Shown here: piece by piece, positions 46,385-58,362 of the stretch
Numbering within the stretch: position 1 is the stretch's first letter
Layout: each line of letters begins with the position of its first letter
NCBI RefSeq assembly: GCF_014530035.1
Contig: NZ_JACVMX010000004.1
Span: 164,254-228,253, forward strand
Origin: Leucobacter sp. cx-328
GTDB taxonomy: Bacteria; Actinomycetota; Actinomycetes; Actinomycetales; Microbacteriaceae
Length of the DNA stretch: 64,000 nt
Direction: 5' to 3'
Made by a program: the position numbers and the translations under genes
Notes under the pieces: model-generated
What the model was told of the DNA's origin: nothing
What the model saw: only the letters and a program-made list of their open reading frames with translations
The model's database searches: none

Positions 46385-47469
46385 CCGCGCTCAGTAAGGT
46401 CGGTCGTCGCGCGTTCTGCCACTTCTGGCAGCACCGCGATCTCCGCGAATCCGATCTCTGCGCCCGGCGAGTGCTCAAGGCGCAAGTCTTCCATGTTAAT
46501 ACCCAGATCTCCGAGTTCGGTGAGCAAGCGGGCGAGCTCGCCTGGCTGATCGTCGATAAGCACCGTAATTGCGGTAAATCTTTCGCTCGATCCGTGCTTG
46601 CCCGGGAGCCGCTTTACGCCGAGATTTCCCTGCGCCATGAGGTCTGCGACCCTGCGCTTTGAGCCAGGCGCCTCAATTTCACGTAGTGCGTCAGCAAACT
46701 GCTGCACGTCGGCAACGAAGGCGTCGAGTACTTCAACGATCGGCTCGCTGTTCGCACCAAGAATTTGCACCCAAAGTTCGGGGTCGCTTGCCGCGATGCG
46801 CGTGGTGTCGCGCACGCCGGCTCCCGCCAGGTTCATCGACAGCTCAGGTGCGGGTACGAGACGCGCAGCAAGCAGACTCGAAACCACCTGGGGAACGTGG
46901 GAGACAAGACCGACCGAACGGTCGTGTTCTTCAGGCGTCATTTCGAGGAGCACCGAGCCAAGGTCGAGCGCAATTGCTTCGACGGCCGAGAGCACGCTCG
47001 CGGGGGTTTCTTCGTCGCGGCAGATCACCCACGGTCGAGCGGTGAACAGGTCTGCACGAGCCATGATCGCGCCGCCACGTTCGCGGCCAGCCATCGGATG
47101 CGATCCAACGTAGTTCGTGAGATCGACGCCGCGACGCTTGAGCTCGACGAACGGCGCAAGCTTTACGCTGGCAACGTCGGTAACGACTGCCTCAGGGAAG
47201 CGTGCCAGCGCACCTGCCACGACGTCTGCGACGACATCGGGCGGGGTTGCGACGATCACAATCGAGGGATGCGGATCGTTCTCGCCCCGTGCGCGGCCCG
47301 CGCCGTAGTCTGCGGCGAGCGCGACCACGGTGGGCGACTGATCTTCAAGGGTGACCTCAATGCCGCGTTCGCGCAGGCCGAGCCCGATGCTCGCACCGAG
47401 TAAGCCCGCACCAATGATGTGCACGGAGCCAGTCACGCGATTCACAAACGTGTGGGGAGCTGGACTCAT
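46369..47469 (-). CDS. tyrA: Prephenate dehydrogenase with ACT domain
   Basis: The 366-residue enzyme makes 4-hydroxyphenylpyruvate from prephenate for tyrosine. It shows the NAD motif VHIIGAGLLGASIGLGLRERG, the GSHPMAGRERGG catalytic loop, and a C-terminal ACT domain (ITVLIDDQPGELARLLTELG, about 290-366) that probably binds tyrosine for feedback control. It overlaps rluB by 4 nt and cmk by 16 nt. This gene order is conserved in actinobacteria. Confidence 0.94.
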   Translation of the reverse strand: MSPAPHTFVNRVTGSVHIIGAGLLGASIGLGLRERGIEVTLEDQSPTVVALAADYGAGRARGENDPHPSIVIVATPPDVVADVVAGALARFPEAVVTDVASVKLAPFVELKRRGVDLTNYVGSHPMAGRERGGAIMARADLFTARPWVICRDEETPASVLSAVEAIALDLGSVLLEMTPEEHDRSVGLVSHVPQVVSSLLAARLVPAPELSMNLAGAGVRDTTRIAASDPELWVQILGANSEPIVEVLDAFVADVQQFADALREIEAPGSKRRVADLMAQGNLGVKRLPGKHGSSERFTAITVLIDDQPGELARLLTELGDLGINMEDLRLEHSPGAEIGFAEIAVLPEVAERATTDLTERGWRTL

Positions 47470-48596
47470 CGCTGTCCTCCTCGGTTGTCACGGCGGCCTG
47501 AGCCACCGCCATTGTTCTTACCGCCGTTGTTGCCGTCGCCACCGTTGTTTCCGCGCCCAGCACCGCCGCGGCCGTGCGGGTTGCCCTTTGCTGCAATGCC
47601 GCGCATGCCGCGCGCACCTGCGCCGTCGCCGGGGCGACCTGCGGTGATGGGGCGGCGCTTGTTGCGCACCTGCTGCTTGGCGGTGTTCTCGCTCTCACGG
47701 TTCGAGCGCGCGGTCTCTTTCTGACCACCATCTTCAACTGCGGAGAGGATCGCACCTCGCTCAGCCGCCGACATTTCACGCAATTCGCCGAGGCCGAGTG
47801 TGCCGAGGTTGAGCGGACCAAAGCTGCGGCGCACGAGTTCGAGGACCGGGTGACCCACCTCTGCCATCATGCGTCGCACGATGCGGTTGCGGCCAGAGTG
47901 GATAGTGAGTTCGATCAGGGTGTTCGTGCTGTTCGAGGTATCGGGGAGCAGCTTGACTCGATCTGCCTTGATCGGCCCATCTTTCAGCTCGATGCCGTCT
48001 TTCAGCTGCTGCACGGTGCCGGGGCGCACGCGGCCGCGCACCTTGGCAATGTACGTCTTCTGCACGCCGAAGCTCGGGTGGGAAAGCGCGTGCGCGAGGT
48101 CGCCATCGTTGGTGAGGATGAGCAGGCCACTCGTGTCAGTGTCGAGGCGGCCGACGTTGTACAGGCGGTCAGCCGGTGCGGTGCCGATCTTTTCGGTGAA
48201 CTCGCGCAAGTCAGGGCGACCGTCTTCATCTGCCATCGTTGACACGACACCGGTCGGCTTGTTGAGCACGAAGTAGCGCTTTGAAACATCGAGCTGGACG
48301 ACGACGCCGTCGACGCGCACCTCATCGCCAGGGTTCAGACGCGAGCCAAGCTCGAGTTCAACTTCGCCGTTCACAGTGACACGACCGCTCGTGATGAGCG
48401 TCTCGCAGGCACGTCGTGATGCGATGCCGGCGTGCGCAAGTGCCTTCTGGAGGCGCGGACGCTCATCCACCGGCTGGGGTGCCGCCGACGTACGGGGTTC
48501 CCAGCCGAATTCGGCCAGGTCGACCTCGACAGCTTCGCCATCGACGGTGAACGAGCCACCGAAGTCGTTCGAGTCGTTGCGGTCAGAGTTCTTCAT
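47466..48596 (-). CDS. rluB: 23S rRNA pseudouridine synthase RluB-like
   Basis: This protein of about 376 residues has an S4 RNA-binding domain (RLQKALAHAGIASRRACETLI) and the RsuA-family catalytic motif VGRLDTDTSGLLILTNDG with the catalytic Asp. The ATG at 48596 has AAGGA 8 nt upstream and overlaps scpB by 14 nt. The last 60 residues are a Gly/Asn/Arg-rich tail (RGNNGGDGNNGGKNNGGG) that is not part of the enzyme core and may help RNA binding. The likely target is the peptidyl-transferase region of 23S rRNA. Confidence 0.9.
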   Translation of the reverse strand: MKNSDRNDSNDFGGSFTVDGEAVEVDLAEFGWEPRTSAAPQPVDERPRLQKALAHAGIASRRACETLITSGRVTVNGEVELELGSRLNPGDEVRVDGVVVQLDVSKRYFVLNKPTGVVSTMADEDGRPDLREFTEKIGTAPADRLYNVGRLDTDTSGLLILTNDGDLAHALSHPSFGVQKTYIAKVRGRVRPGTVQQLKDGIELKDGPIKADRVKLLPDTSNSTNTLIELTIHSGRNRIVRRMMAEVGHPVLELVRRSFGPLNLGTLGLGELREMSAAERGAILSAVEDGGQKETARSNRESENTAKQQVRNKRRPITAGRPGDGAGARGMRGIAAKGNPHGRGGAGRGNNGGDGNNGGKNNGGGSGRRDNRGGQR

Positions 48597-49200
48597 GGTC
48601 AAATCCTTCAGTGCCGTCTTCGAGGAGCGGCGCGATCGGCGGAAGCTGTGACAGGTGATCAATTCCCAGCTGCGCAAGCAGCATGTCACCTGTGCCATAC
48701 AGGGTCGCGTTGGTCTCGGGCTCGAGCCCTACCTCTTCCACGAGCCCGCGGCCCAGCAGGGTGCGTACTACCGAGTCTACGTTTACTGCGCGGATCGACG
48801 CGATTGCACCCCTCGTAATGGGCTGCCGATACGCGATTACCGCGAGCGTTTCGAGCGCCGCCTGCGACAGCTTGGCTGGGGTGGTCTGCTGCACGAAATC
48901 AGCCACGATCGGGTCGAGGCTTTCTCGCACATAGAGCCTGAATCCGTTTGCCGTCTCGCGCAGTTCGAAGCCGCGAGGTGTGCCACTGCTTGCGAGTGTC
49001 TCGTCGGTGCCGTTGTAGTCAGCCACGAGGGCGGCGAGCGCGGATCGCACGAGCCGCACGGGGTGATCTGTCGCGGCTGCGAGCTCGACTGCCGACAGCG
49101 GCTGGTCGGCCACGATGAGCAGCGCCTCGAGCTGCTGTGAAAGCGAGTGCGCTTCACGAGCTGCTGCGAGCGCTGTCGGTGTCTGCTGATCGTCAGTCAT
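48583..49200 (-). CDS. scpB: Segregation and condensation protein B
   Basis: The protein of about 205 residues is the tandem winged-helix kleisin partner: LSQQLEALLIVADQPLSAVEL, then FVQQTTPAKLSQAALETLAVIAYRQPITRG and LLGRGLVEEVG, seen as separate blocks. The ATG at 49200 matches the family start (MTDDQQTPT); the longer frame covers scpA. It overlaps scpA by 8 nt. With ScpA and SMC it organises chromosomes. Confidence 0.93.
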   Translation of the reverse strand: MTDDQQTPTALAAAREAHSLSQQLEALLIVADQPLSAVELAAATDHPVRLVRSALAALVADYNGTDETLASSGTPRGFELRETANGFRLYVRESLDPIVADFVQQTTPAKLSQAALETLAVIAYRQPITRGAIASIRAVNVDSVVRTLLGRGLVEEVGLEPETNATLYGTGDMLLAQLGIDHLSQLPPIAPLLEDGTEGFDHEEL

Positions 49201-50092
49201 AATCACTTCCCAGGGTAGCGAGTTCGTCCTCGCTCCATTCGTCGCCAACCCACTGCACGTGCAAGTCGCCAAGAGGTTCTGCCTGGTCAAACAGCACCGA
49301 GCCGCGTCGATACAGCTCAAGAATCGCGAGGAATCTGGCAACAATCACGCCTCGTTCGGTTGACATGTCAACCCCTGCGATGAGGTGCCGGAAACTCAGC
49401 GCACCGTCGCTTCGCAGCATTGCCACAACTATTGCCGCCTGCTCGCGAATCGATACGAGCGGGGCGTGCAGGTGGTCAAGCCCGACAACTGGTATTGCCC
49501 GCGGCGCAAACGCGAGCGTCGCGACTGCTGCGAAGTCTTCCGCCGTCAAGGTCCAGAGTAGCTCGGGGCCTTTGCCTCGGTACTTCGCGTCAAGAGGGAC
49601 CTGCCTCGGGTGACGACCGGCCTCTGTCGTAAGCTTCCCGGCGAACCAGGCGCTCGCCTGCTTGAACGCACGGTACTGCAGCAGTCGCGCAAACAGCAGG
49701 TCACGCGCTTCAAGCAGCGCGATGTCTTCGGCATCGACAGCCTCGCCCTGTGGCAACAGGCTCGCGATCTTCATGTCGAGCAGGGTCGCCGCGACGACCA
49801 AGAATTCGGAGGCCTGATCAAGCTCGATCAGCCCCTGTCCTTCGAGCGTGCCAAGGTACGAAATAAACTCGTCGGTGACGAGGCTCAACGAGACCTCGGT
49901 GATATCGAGCTCGTGTTTGCCGATGAGACTGAGCAACAGGTCGAATGGACCGTCAAAGACCTCAAGACTTACCCGGAAGCCGCCATCATCTGCATCTGCC
50001 GGCAGCGACGTTGCTGCGCCCGCCTGAGCGCCCGGCAAAAGAGTGTCTGGCGTCTCAGCGTGTGTGTCCATGTGAGCGCCAGTTCGGGTCAT
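49193..50092 (-). CDS. scpA: Segregation and condensation protein A
   Basis: The 299-residue kleisin shows the typical N-terminal motif FRVSLEVFDGPFDLLLSLIG, then KHELDITEVSLSLVTDEF and ELDQASEFLVVAATLLDMK, and a C-terminal winged helix. It links the SMC heads. The first start at 50092 overlaps parA by 4 nt; an ATG at 50071 is also possible. Confidence 0.93.
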   Translation of the reverse strand: MTRTGAHMDTHAETPDTLLPGAQAGAATSLPADADDGGFRVSLEVFDGPFDLLLSLIGKHELDITEVSLSLVTDEFISYLGTLEGQGLIELDQASEFLVVAATLLDMKIASLLPQGEAVDAEDIALLEARDLLFARLLQYRAFKQASAWFAGKLTTEAGRHPRQVPLDAKYRGKGPELLWTLTAEDFAAVATLAFAPRAIPVVGLDHLHAPLVSIREQAAIVVAMLRSDGALSFRHLIAGVDMSTERGVIVARFLAILELYRRGSVLFDQAEPLGDLHVQWVGDEWSEDELATLGSDYD

Positions 50093-50940
50093 GCGACTAT
50101 GCCGCGCTGCACGATCTCACGGGCCAGCGTGAGATAGGCCTCAGCTGCCGCGTTCGAGGGTGCGTAGTCAAGAATCGACTGTGCCGCGACCGAAGCGTCA
50201 GGCAGCTTCACTGTACGGCCAATAACGGTGTCAAACGTCTTCTCACCAAAGGTCTCGACCACACGCTCAAGTACCTCACGGGCGTGCAGTGTGCGCGGGT
50301 CGTACATCGTCGCGATAATGCCATCGAGCTCGAGCGCTGGGTTCAGGCGATCGCGCACCTTTTCAATCGTCTCGATCAGCAACGCAACACCGCGAAGCGC
50401 GAAGTACTCGCACGCGAGCGGAATGAGCACGCCATGCGCCGCCGTCAGGGCATTCACGGTGAGCAAGCCGAGCGAAGGCTGGCAGTCGATGAGGATGACG
50501 TCATAGTCGTCAGCAACGCGGCGCAGCACCGAACCGAGGATCTGCTCGCGGGCGACCTCACTCACGAGGTGCACCTCGGCGGCAGACAGGTCGATGTTTG
50601 CGGGAATCACGTCAAGGCCGGGGGTCGCCGTGTTCTGGATAACCTCGTGCGGGTTCTTGATCTTGCCAAGCATGAGGTCGTAGATCGTCGGGACCTCATG
50701 CGCGGGAACGCCGAGGCCTGCTGACAAAGCGCCCTGGGGATCGAAATCTACCGCGAGCACCCGACGGCCGTAGCGTGCGAGCGCTGCACCCAGGTTGATG
50801 GTCGTGGTCGTCTTACCGACGCCACCCTTCTGGTTACACATCGCGATGATGCGTGCAGGGCCGTGCGTTTCAAGGAACTCAGGCGGCGTAATGACACGCA
50901 CCGGTCGACCGGTTGGTCCAAGCTCGCCTTTGTTCGCCAT
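50089..50940 (-). CDS. ParA family ATPase
   Basis: The 283-residue ATPase has the deviant Walker A KGGVGKTTTTINLGAAL, DFDPQGALSAGLG and DCQPSLGLLTVNAL. The ATG at 50940 has AGGAG 8 nt upstream. It is a ParA-like protein encoded beside scpAB in actinobacteria and Firmicutes, distinct from the oriC-linked ParA; no parB gene is near. It likely helps position chromosomes or other cargo together with ScpAB. Confidence 0.9.
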   Translation of the reverse strand: MANKGELGPTGRPVRVITPPEFLETHGPARIIAMCNQKGGVGKTTTTINLGAALARYGRRVLAVDFDPQGALSAGLGVPAHEVPTIYDLMLGKIKNPHEVIQNTATPGLDVIPANIDLSAAEVHLVSEVAREQILGSVLRRVADDYDVILIDCQPSLGLLTVNALTAAHGVLIPLACEYFALRGVALLIETIEKVRDRLNPALELDGIIATMYDPRTLHAREVLERVVETFGEKTFDTVIGRTVKLPDASVAAQSILDYAPSNAAAEAYLTLAREIVQRGIVA

Positions 50941-51070
50941 CGTGCACTCTCCTTGGGGGTCGTGATTCGGCTCAAGCTTATCGCTGGCCACTGACATTTG
51001 AAGGTTGCATCACGGCGTGTATTTCGGTGTGGCGAAGCAGTGCAAACCGTCAGAAATCGCCCCTCAGCAT

Positions 51071-52051
51071 CTACTTCGCTCGCGGATGCGACATCACATA
51101 GTGCTCCCGCAACGTATCAGGAGTCACCTGCGTGTAAATCTGGGTGGTGGTCACCGATGAATGACCGAGCAGTTCCTGCACGGTTCGCACGTCGGCACCG
51201 CCAGCGAGCAAGTGGGTGGCGAACGAGTGGCGCAGCGTATGCGGAGAAACCTCTGCGGTGATCTCGGCACGATCCGCCGCCGCGCGAATGACCAGCCAGG
51301 CGCTCTGCCGCGACAACCGAGCACCGCGGGGGCCGACAAACAGCGCGGGAGTTCCCTTGCCACGCTCGACCATCGCGGGCCGCGCGCGCACCAGGTAGGC
51401 AGCCAGCGCCGAACCAGCGTGCCGGCCGTATGGCACGATCCGCTGCTTCGAGCCTTTGCCCGTTACGCGCAGGAAGCCGCCTTCGCTGAGTACGCGGGCC
51501 GGATCTGCCCACGCGTCACCGGCAGTATGACCACCAACGAGATCATCGAGATCGAGATCAGCAACCTCGCTCACGCGCGCACCGCTCGCATACAGCAACT
51601 CAAGCAGGGCCCGATCGCGCAGCGCAACAGGATCGTCACCGCCCGTCGCCTCGAGTAGCGCGGTGACTTCCTCGATCGTGAGTGCCTTCGGTAGCCGCTG
51701 GGCTTTCTTCGGCGTGCGAACTCCGCGGCCAGCAAACTCCTCAAGCAGCCCTTCTTCGAACAGGAACCGATGGAGCCCACGCACAGTCGAAGTTCGGCGC
51801 GTGACGGTCGCTGGTGACAGGGGTGCGGATCCCCCAGCATCCTCATCTCCGCCAGCAGACAGGCTGACCACAAAGGCAGAGAGCAGCGCTGGCGTCACCC
51901 GCGCGAGATCGGTGACCTGTTCGGCCGAAAGCCACTCGCCGTACGCAGCAAGGTCGGCGCGATAGGCCTTCAACGTGTTCTCCGAAAGGCCGCGCTCAAT
52001 CACGAGATGGCGCAGCCACCGCTCGGCAGCCGCATCGAACGTGACCGCCAT
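51071..52051 (-). CDS. xerD: Tyrosine recombinase XerD
   Basis: This protein of about 326 residues is a tyrosine recombinase with an N-terminal SAM-like core-binding domain ([20 protein letters not shown]) and a catalytic domain. The catalytic residues are visible: Arg in YASGARVSE, His-x-x-Arg in [14 protein letters not shown], His in [10 protein letters not shown], and Tyr in QIYTQV. An insertion near [10 protein letters not shown] and the loop [16 protein letters not shown] is mild. With XerC it resolves chromosome dimers at dif. The position before parA-scpAB is the standard chromosomal one, so it is not an island integrase. Confidence 0.92.
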   Translation of the reverse strand: MAVTFDAAAERWLRHLVIERGLSENTLKAYRADLAAYGEWLSAEQVTDLARVTPALLSAFVVSLSAGGDEDAGGSAPLSPATVTRRTSTVRGLHRFLFEEGLLEEFAGRGVRTPKKAQRLPKALTIEEVTALLEATGGDDPVALRDRALLELLYASGARVSEVADLDLDDLVGGHTAGDAWADPARVLSEGGFLRVTGKGSKQRIVPYGRHAGSALAAYLVRARPAMVERGKGTPALFVGPRGARLSRQSAWLVIRAAADRAEITAEVSPHTLRHSFATHLLAGGADVRTVQELLGHSSVTTTQIYTQVTPDTLREHYVMSHPRAK

Positions 52052-52056
52052 GGGTA

Positions 52057-54475
<2,419 letters not shown>

Positions 54476-55726
54476 TTACCGGGTTTCTTGGCGCGGAACC
54501 CAGACCTGCTTGATGATCATGAGGATCGAAGCCGTCACCGGAATCGAGATAAGAGCGCCAAGCAAACCGAGCAAAGTACCGCCGGCGAGGGCGCCAATCA
54601 CGACGAGCGCGCCGGGAACCGCGACGACACGATTCATGATGCGCGGTGTGAAGACGTACGACTCAATCTGCATGTACACGAGGTAATAAATTACAGCGAC
54701 AAGTGCCGTCATGGGCGAGTTGAATAGCGCCACAATGCCCACGAGAACCGTTGCCATCACCGAACCGATGAGTGGGATGAGCGCGAGAATGAACACACCC
54801 ACCGCGACCAAGCCAGCGAACGGTACGCCGACGATAAGCATCATGATGAACCCCAGAATCGAGTTCATGAGCGCGAGCAGCACCATGCCGTTCACGTAGC
54901 CGCCGACCGAGCCAGCAACCTGCTCGGTGATGTCGATCACCTTTGCGCGCCCGCTACGAGGCACGAGCGTGTAGAAGCCGCGCTTGATTGATCGCATCGA
55001 GGAGAGGAAGTACAGGCTCAGAATCAGGATGATGAGCGCAGCAGTGAGTCCATTTGCAATGCCCATGCCTGCCTGCCAGACGCCACCGGCGACTTGCGTC
55101 CAGTTCTCGGGCTTACTGATCAGGTCTTGACCTGATTTCAGTAGCGCCTGGAAGTCGATGTACTGGCCGAAGCGCTCGTTGATGTCCTTGTACCAGGCTT
55201 TGGAAGTGATGTCGGTCACCAGTTCGGGTGCGCTCTGAATCAACAGGTTCACCTGGTGCGCAATCATCGGAATCACGATCGCCAAAATGGTGGCGATGAT
55301 CGCGATAAAGCCGAGGAACACGACAGCGATGCCGACCGGTCGCTTCATGCCGCGCTTTTCAAACTTGCGAACTACGGGGTCAAGACCAAGCGCGATGAAG
55401 AGCGCGGCAACCACGTACATGATGATCGTGCTGAGCTGACCAAACATGTCGCCGACGAGGATAGCCACGAGCACACCAAGCGTGATGGTGAAGCCCAGCA
55501 CAAAGGGGCTGCGCATAGTGACAAAGCGATTGCGCTTGTCTCCTGATTCGGCTTGTGCCTCAACTGCCGCTGATCGTGCATCACGATACAGTTCCCGGAG
55601 GTCAGCATCCATCTCTTCGATGTTCGCATGTACGACGCCTGAAGAGGCTTCGGACTTGGTCTCCACGATCGTCTCTTCGCTCGGCGAAGTCGCGTCTTCG
55701 TTCTTGTGCCCGAATAGCTTGCTCAT
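54476..55726 (-). CDS. AI-2E family transporter (PerM-like)
   Basis: The 416-residue membrane protein has about eight helices in the AI-2E/PerM arrangement, including VVAALFIALGLDPVVRKFEKRG and GMVLLALMNSILGFIMMLIVG, and the C-terminal YYLVYMQIESYVFTPRIMNR signature. An acidic N-terminus of about 70 residues precedes the first helix. The natural substrate is unclear; members are linked to AI-2 export or Na+/H+ antiport. Confidence 0.88.
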   Translation of the reverse strand: MSKLFGHKNEDATSPSEETIVETKSEASSGVVHANIEEMDADLRELYRDARSAAVEAQAESGDKRNRFVTMRSPFVLGFTITLGVLVAILVGDMFGQLSTIIMYVVAALFIALGLDPVVRKFEKRGMKRPVGIAVVFLGFIAIIATILAIVIPMIAHQVNLLIQSAPELVTDITSKAWYKDINERFGQYIDFQALLKSGQDLISKPENWTQVAGGVWQAGMGIANGLTAALIILILSLYFLSSMRSIKRGFYTLVPRSGRAKVIDITEQVAGSVGGYVNGMVLLALMNSILGFIMMLIVGVPFAGLVAVGVFILALIPLIGSVMATVLVGIVALFNSPMTALVAVIYYLVYMQIESYVFTPRIMNRVVAVPGALVVIGALAGGTLLGLLGALISIPVTASILMIIKQVWVPRQETR

Positions 55727-55756
55727 AGCGTCAGATTATCAGAGCGTTAGGCAGAT

Positions 55757-57451
55757 TCAAGGGGCAAGGTTCAGGAGCTCGTTGGCATGTTCGCGTGCAC
55801 TTTCTGAACTTGAGAGCCCTGATAGCAGGCGCGCCATCTCATCAATTCTGGCCTCGCCTTCAAGCCGAGTACAGCTGCTTTCAGTGAACCCGCCCGAGGA
55901 GTCTTTCACGACCTGCAGGTGGTTGTTCGCAAAGGCAGCGACCTGCGCGAGATGCGTCACCACAATGACCTGCGAGGTTTGCGCCAAACGAGCGAGCCTG
56001 CGACCGATCTCGATTGCTGCCGCGCCACCGATGCCAGCGTCCACCTCGTCAAACACGAAGGTGGGCACGGGGTCTGCGCCGGCCAATACCACTTCAAGTG
56101 CAAGCATGACACGTGAGAGCTCGCCGCCGGAGGCACTCTTCGCGACTGGTCGCGGCGACGCGCCTGGATGCGGACTCAACAGGAACTGCACCTCGTCGGC
56201 CCCGTGACCCGCGAACGAGCCAAGCGGCTCGACCGTGACGATGAAGTCTGCGTCTGGGAGCGCGAGTTGCCGCAGTTCTGCGGTAACGCCCTTACGGAGC
56301 TTCGTTGCAGCCTTTGAGCGGAGCTCAGTCAGCTTTCCTGCCAACTCGCTTTCCAGCACCAGACATTCGTCGAGAAGCGCCGTGAGCGCCTCTTCTGAGC
56401 TACCCTCACCCTCAATGTCAGCAAGTCGTTCTGCAGCCGTCTCAGCGTACGCGAGGACGGCTTCCGTGTCTTCGCCAAAGAGCCGCAGCACGCGCTTGAG
56501 CGCTGACATTCGTTCGTTCGCCCGTTCGAGCTCTGCAGGCCCCTCTTCGTCGAGATCACTCGCGTACTCTGCGAGGTCCCGGCCAGCGTCTGCGAGTTGG
56601 AAGCGCGCTTCTCGCAGCATATTTGCCACGGCGTCAAGACGTGGATCGACGCCGGTCACACGGTCAAGGTGGTGCAACGCATCATCGATCAGGCCGGCTG
56701 CGTCACGCGACATCGGATCATCGCCCTCGTTTGCCACGGCATTCTGTGCAGCGGTTGCTGCGTCGCGCAGCGCTTCGACGTTTGCGAGTACCTCGATGCG
56801 GGAGGCAAGTTCACGCTCTTCGCCAGGCTCAGGGTTCACCTCTTGGATGAGCTCAAGCTCTTCGCGCAGTCGATTCGCTTCAGCCGTCACTGCGTCACGC
56901 GTGTCACGCAGTTCAGTGATGCGGCGTTCGAGATTGGTGCGTTCATCGTGAGCAGCGCGGTACTTTTTCGCGACGGTGGCAAGCGCAGAACCAGCGAATC
57001 GGTCAAGCGTCTCGCGCTGAGCAGCCGTTGATTTCAGGCGCAGCTGTTCTGATTGGCCGTGAACGGCAAAGAGCTGCTCTGCGAGGCGCCCAAGCGCACC
57101 GACCGGCACACCAACGCCACCGGCAACCGCACGGCTGCGCCCCTCGGCGTTCACCGTGCGACTCAAAACGAGTTCGCTATCTTCAATCGCACCACCGACC
57201 TCGTCGACGATCGCTGCGATGTCTGGGAACTCTGTTGCTTCAATGCGCACAATTCCACTCACGCGCGCCTGCGAGGCACCTGCACGAACGCTGCTTGCGT
57301 CTGCGCGCTCACCCATCAGCAGGCCGAGCGCGGTGACGACCATCGTCTTACCCGCGCCAGTTTCGCCCGTAATGGCGGTGAAGCCGGGTCCGAGCGGCAG
57401 CACGGTCTCTGCAATCACACCGAGATCACGAATCTGGAGTTCTTCAATCAT
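55757..57451 (-). CDS. recN: DNA repair ATPase RecN
   Basis: The 564-residue SMC-like protein acts in double-strand break repair. It shows the N-terminal IEELQIRDLGVIAETVLPL, Walker A GETGAGKTMVV, two coiled-coil arms, the signature ASGGELSRVMLALEVVL and Walker B FVFDEVDAGIGG. It overlaps nadK by 4 nt. Length and order are normal. Confidence 0.96.
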   Translation of the reverse strand: MIEELQIRDLGVIAETVLPLGPGFTAITGETGAGKTMVVTALGLLMGERADASSVRAGASQARVSGIVRIEATEFPDIAAIVDEVGGAIEDSELVLSRTVNAEGRSRAVAGGVGVPVGALGRLAEQLFAVHGQSEQLRLKSTAAQRETLDRFAGSALATVAKKYRAAHDERTNLERRITELRDTRDAVTAEANRLREELELIQEVNPEPGEERELASRIEVLANVEALRDAATAAQNAVANEGDDPMSRDAAGLIDDALHHLDRVTGVDPRLDAVANMLREARFQLADAGRDLAEYASDLDEEGPAELERANERMSALKRVLRLFGEDTEAVLAYAETAAERLADIEGEGSSEEALTALLDECLVLESELAGKLTELRSKAATKLRKGVTAELRQLALPDADFIVTVEPLGSFAGHGADEVQFLLSPHPGASPRPVAKSASGGELSRVMLALEVVLAGADPVPTFVFDEVDAGIGGAAAIEIGRRLARLAQTSQVIVVTHLAQVAAFANNHLQVVKDSSGGFTESSCTRLEGEARIDEMARLLSGLSSSESAREHANELLNLAP

Positions 57452-58362
57452 GCGGCCCGCCCTCCGTGACCGCGCCAGCCTTCAACTGGTAGGTGGAATT
57501 TGCGAACGAGGCGCTCGGAGAACGGTGACTCGTCAAGGCGCGCAAGGCGCACGGTCTGGGCTGATCGACTCACAATCACCACAGAACCTGCGGGTAGCTC
57601 AGTGCGGCGGCGACCATCGCACCACATGACGCCCGGGCCGATGTTTTCAGGGAGGATCTCGACGGTGATGGTCGAATCGGGTCCGGTTACCACTGGCCGG
57701 TTGAAGAGCGCGTGCGCCGCGATCGGCACCATCAGCAAGGCTTGCACCCCGGGCCAGACGACAGGAGCGCCAGCGGAGAATGCGTATGCTGTTGACCCCG
57801 TTGGGGTTGCCACCACGACACCATCACAAGCGAAGGAGGTCAGCGGACGACCATCTACGCCTGTCGCCACCTCGAGCATGCGGCGACGCTTTTCAACGCT
57901 CACTTCGTTCAGCGCCCATGTTGCGGCAATCGTTTCGCCTTCATGCTCAGCACGCACGTCAAGCGTGAGTCGTTCTTCGACGGTGTAGCGACGCTGCAAC
58001 ACCGAATCGATCGTGAACTCAAGGTCGTGCATTTCCATTTCAGCGAGAAAGCCAACATGACCGAGGTTGACGCCCACAATCGGGCACGCTGAGTCACGAA
58101 GCACCTCGGCCGCACGCAGAATAGTGCCGTCACCGCCAAGCACGATCGCCACTTCAAGGTCTTCGATCTCGGTGTCGACGCCGAGTACCTCGGTGCGAGC
58201 GGGGGCCAAGTATGGAGCGAACTCGGCCTGGTCTTCTGCAGTGAGCACCGGAACCACGTCACGTTCGCGGAGTCGCCGAACTGTCTCTACGGTCGCACTC
58301 ACAGCCTCTTCACGGAATGTGTGCGAGACGATCAGCATGCGCCGCACTGGTGCCTGGGTCAT
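57448..58362 (-). CDS. nadK: NAD kinase
   Basis: The 304-residue enzyme phosphorylates NAD to NADP. It shows the GGDGTILRAAEVLRDS motif, the NE...S region ALNEVSVEKR, and PTGSTAYAFSAGAPVV. It overlaps recN by 4 nt and touches tlyA by 1 nt, so tlyA-nadK-recN is one translation-coupled unit. Confidence 0.96.
   Translation of the reverse strand: MTQAPVRRMLIVSHTFREEAVSATVETVRRLRERDVVPVLTAEDQAEFAPYLAPARTEVLGVDTEIEDLEVAIVLGGDGTILRAAEVLRDSACPIVGVNLGHVGFLAEMEMHDLEFTIDSVLQRRYTVEERLTLDVRAEHEGETIAATWALNEVSVEKRRRMLEVATGVDGRPLTSFACDGVVVATPTGSTAYAFSAGAPVVWPGVQALLMVPIAAHALFNRPVVTGPDSTITVEILPENIGPGVMWCDGRRRTELPAGSVVIVSRSAQTVRLARLDESPFSERLVRKFHLPVEGWRGHGGRAA

Noticed and set aside
51071..52051. Integrase of a genomic island
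   Set aside because: It is XerD in its conserved chromosomal place beside parA-scpAB and is 35 kb from the defence operon.
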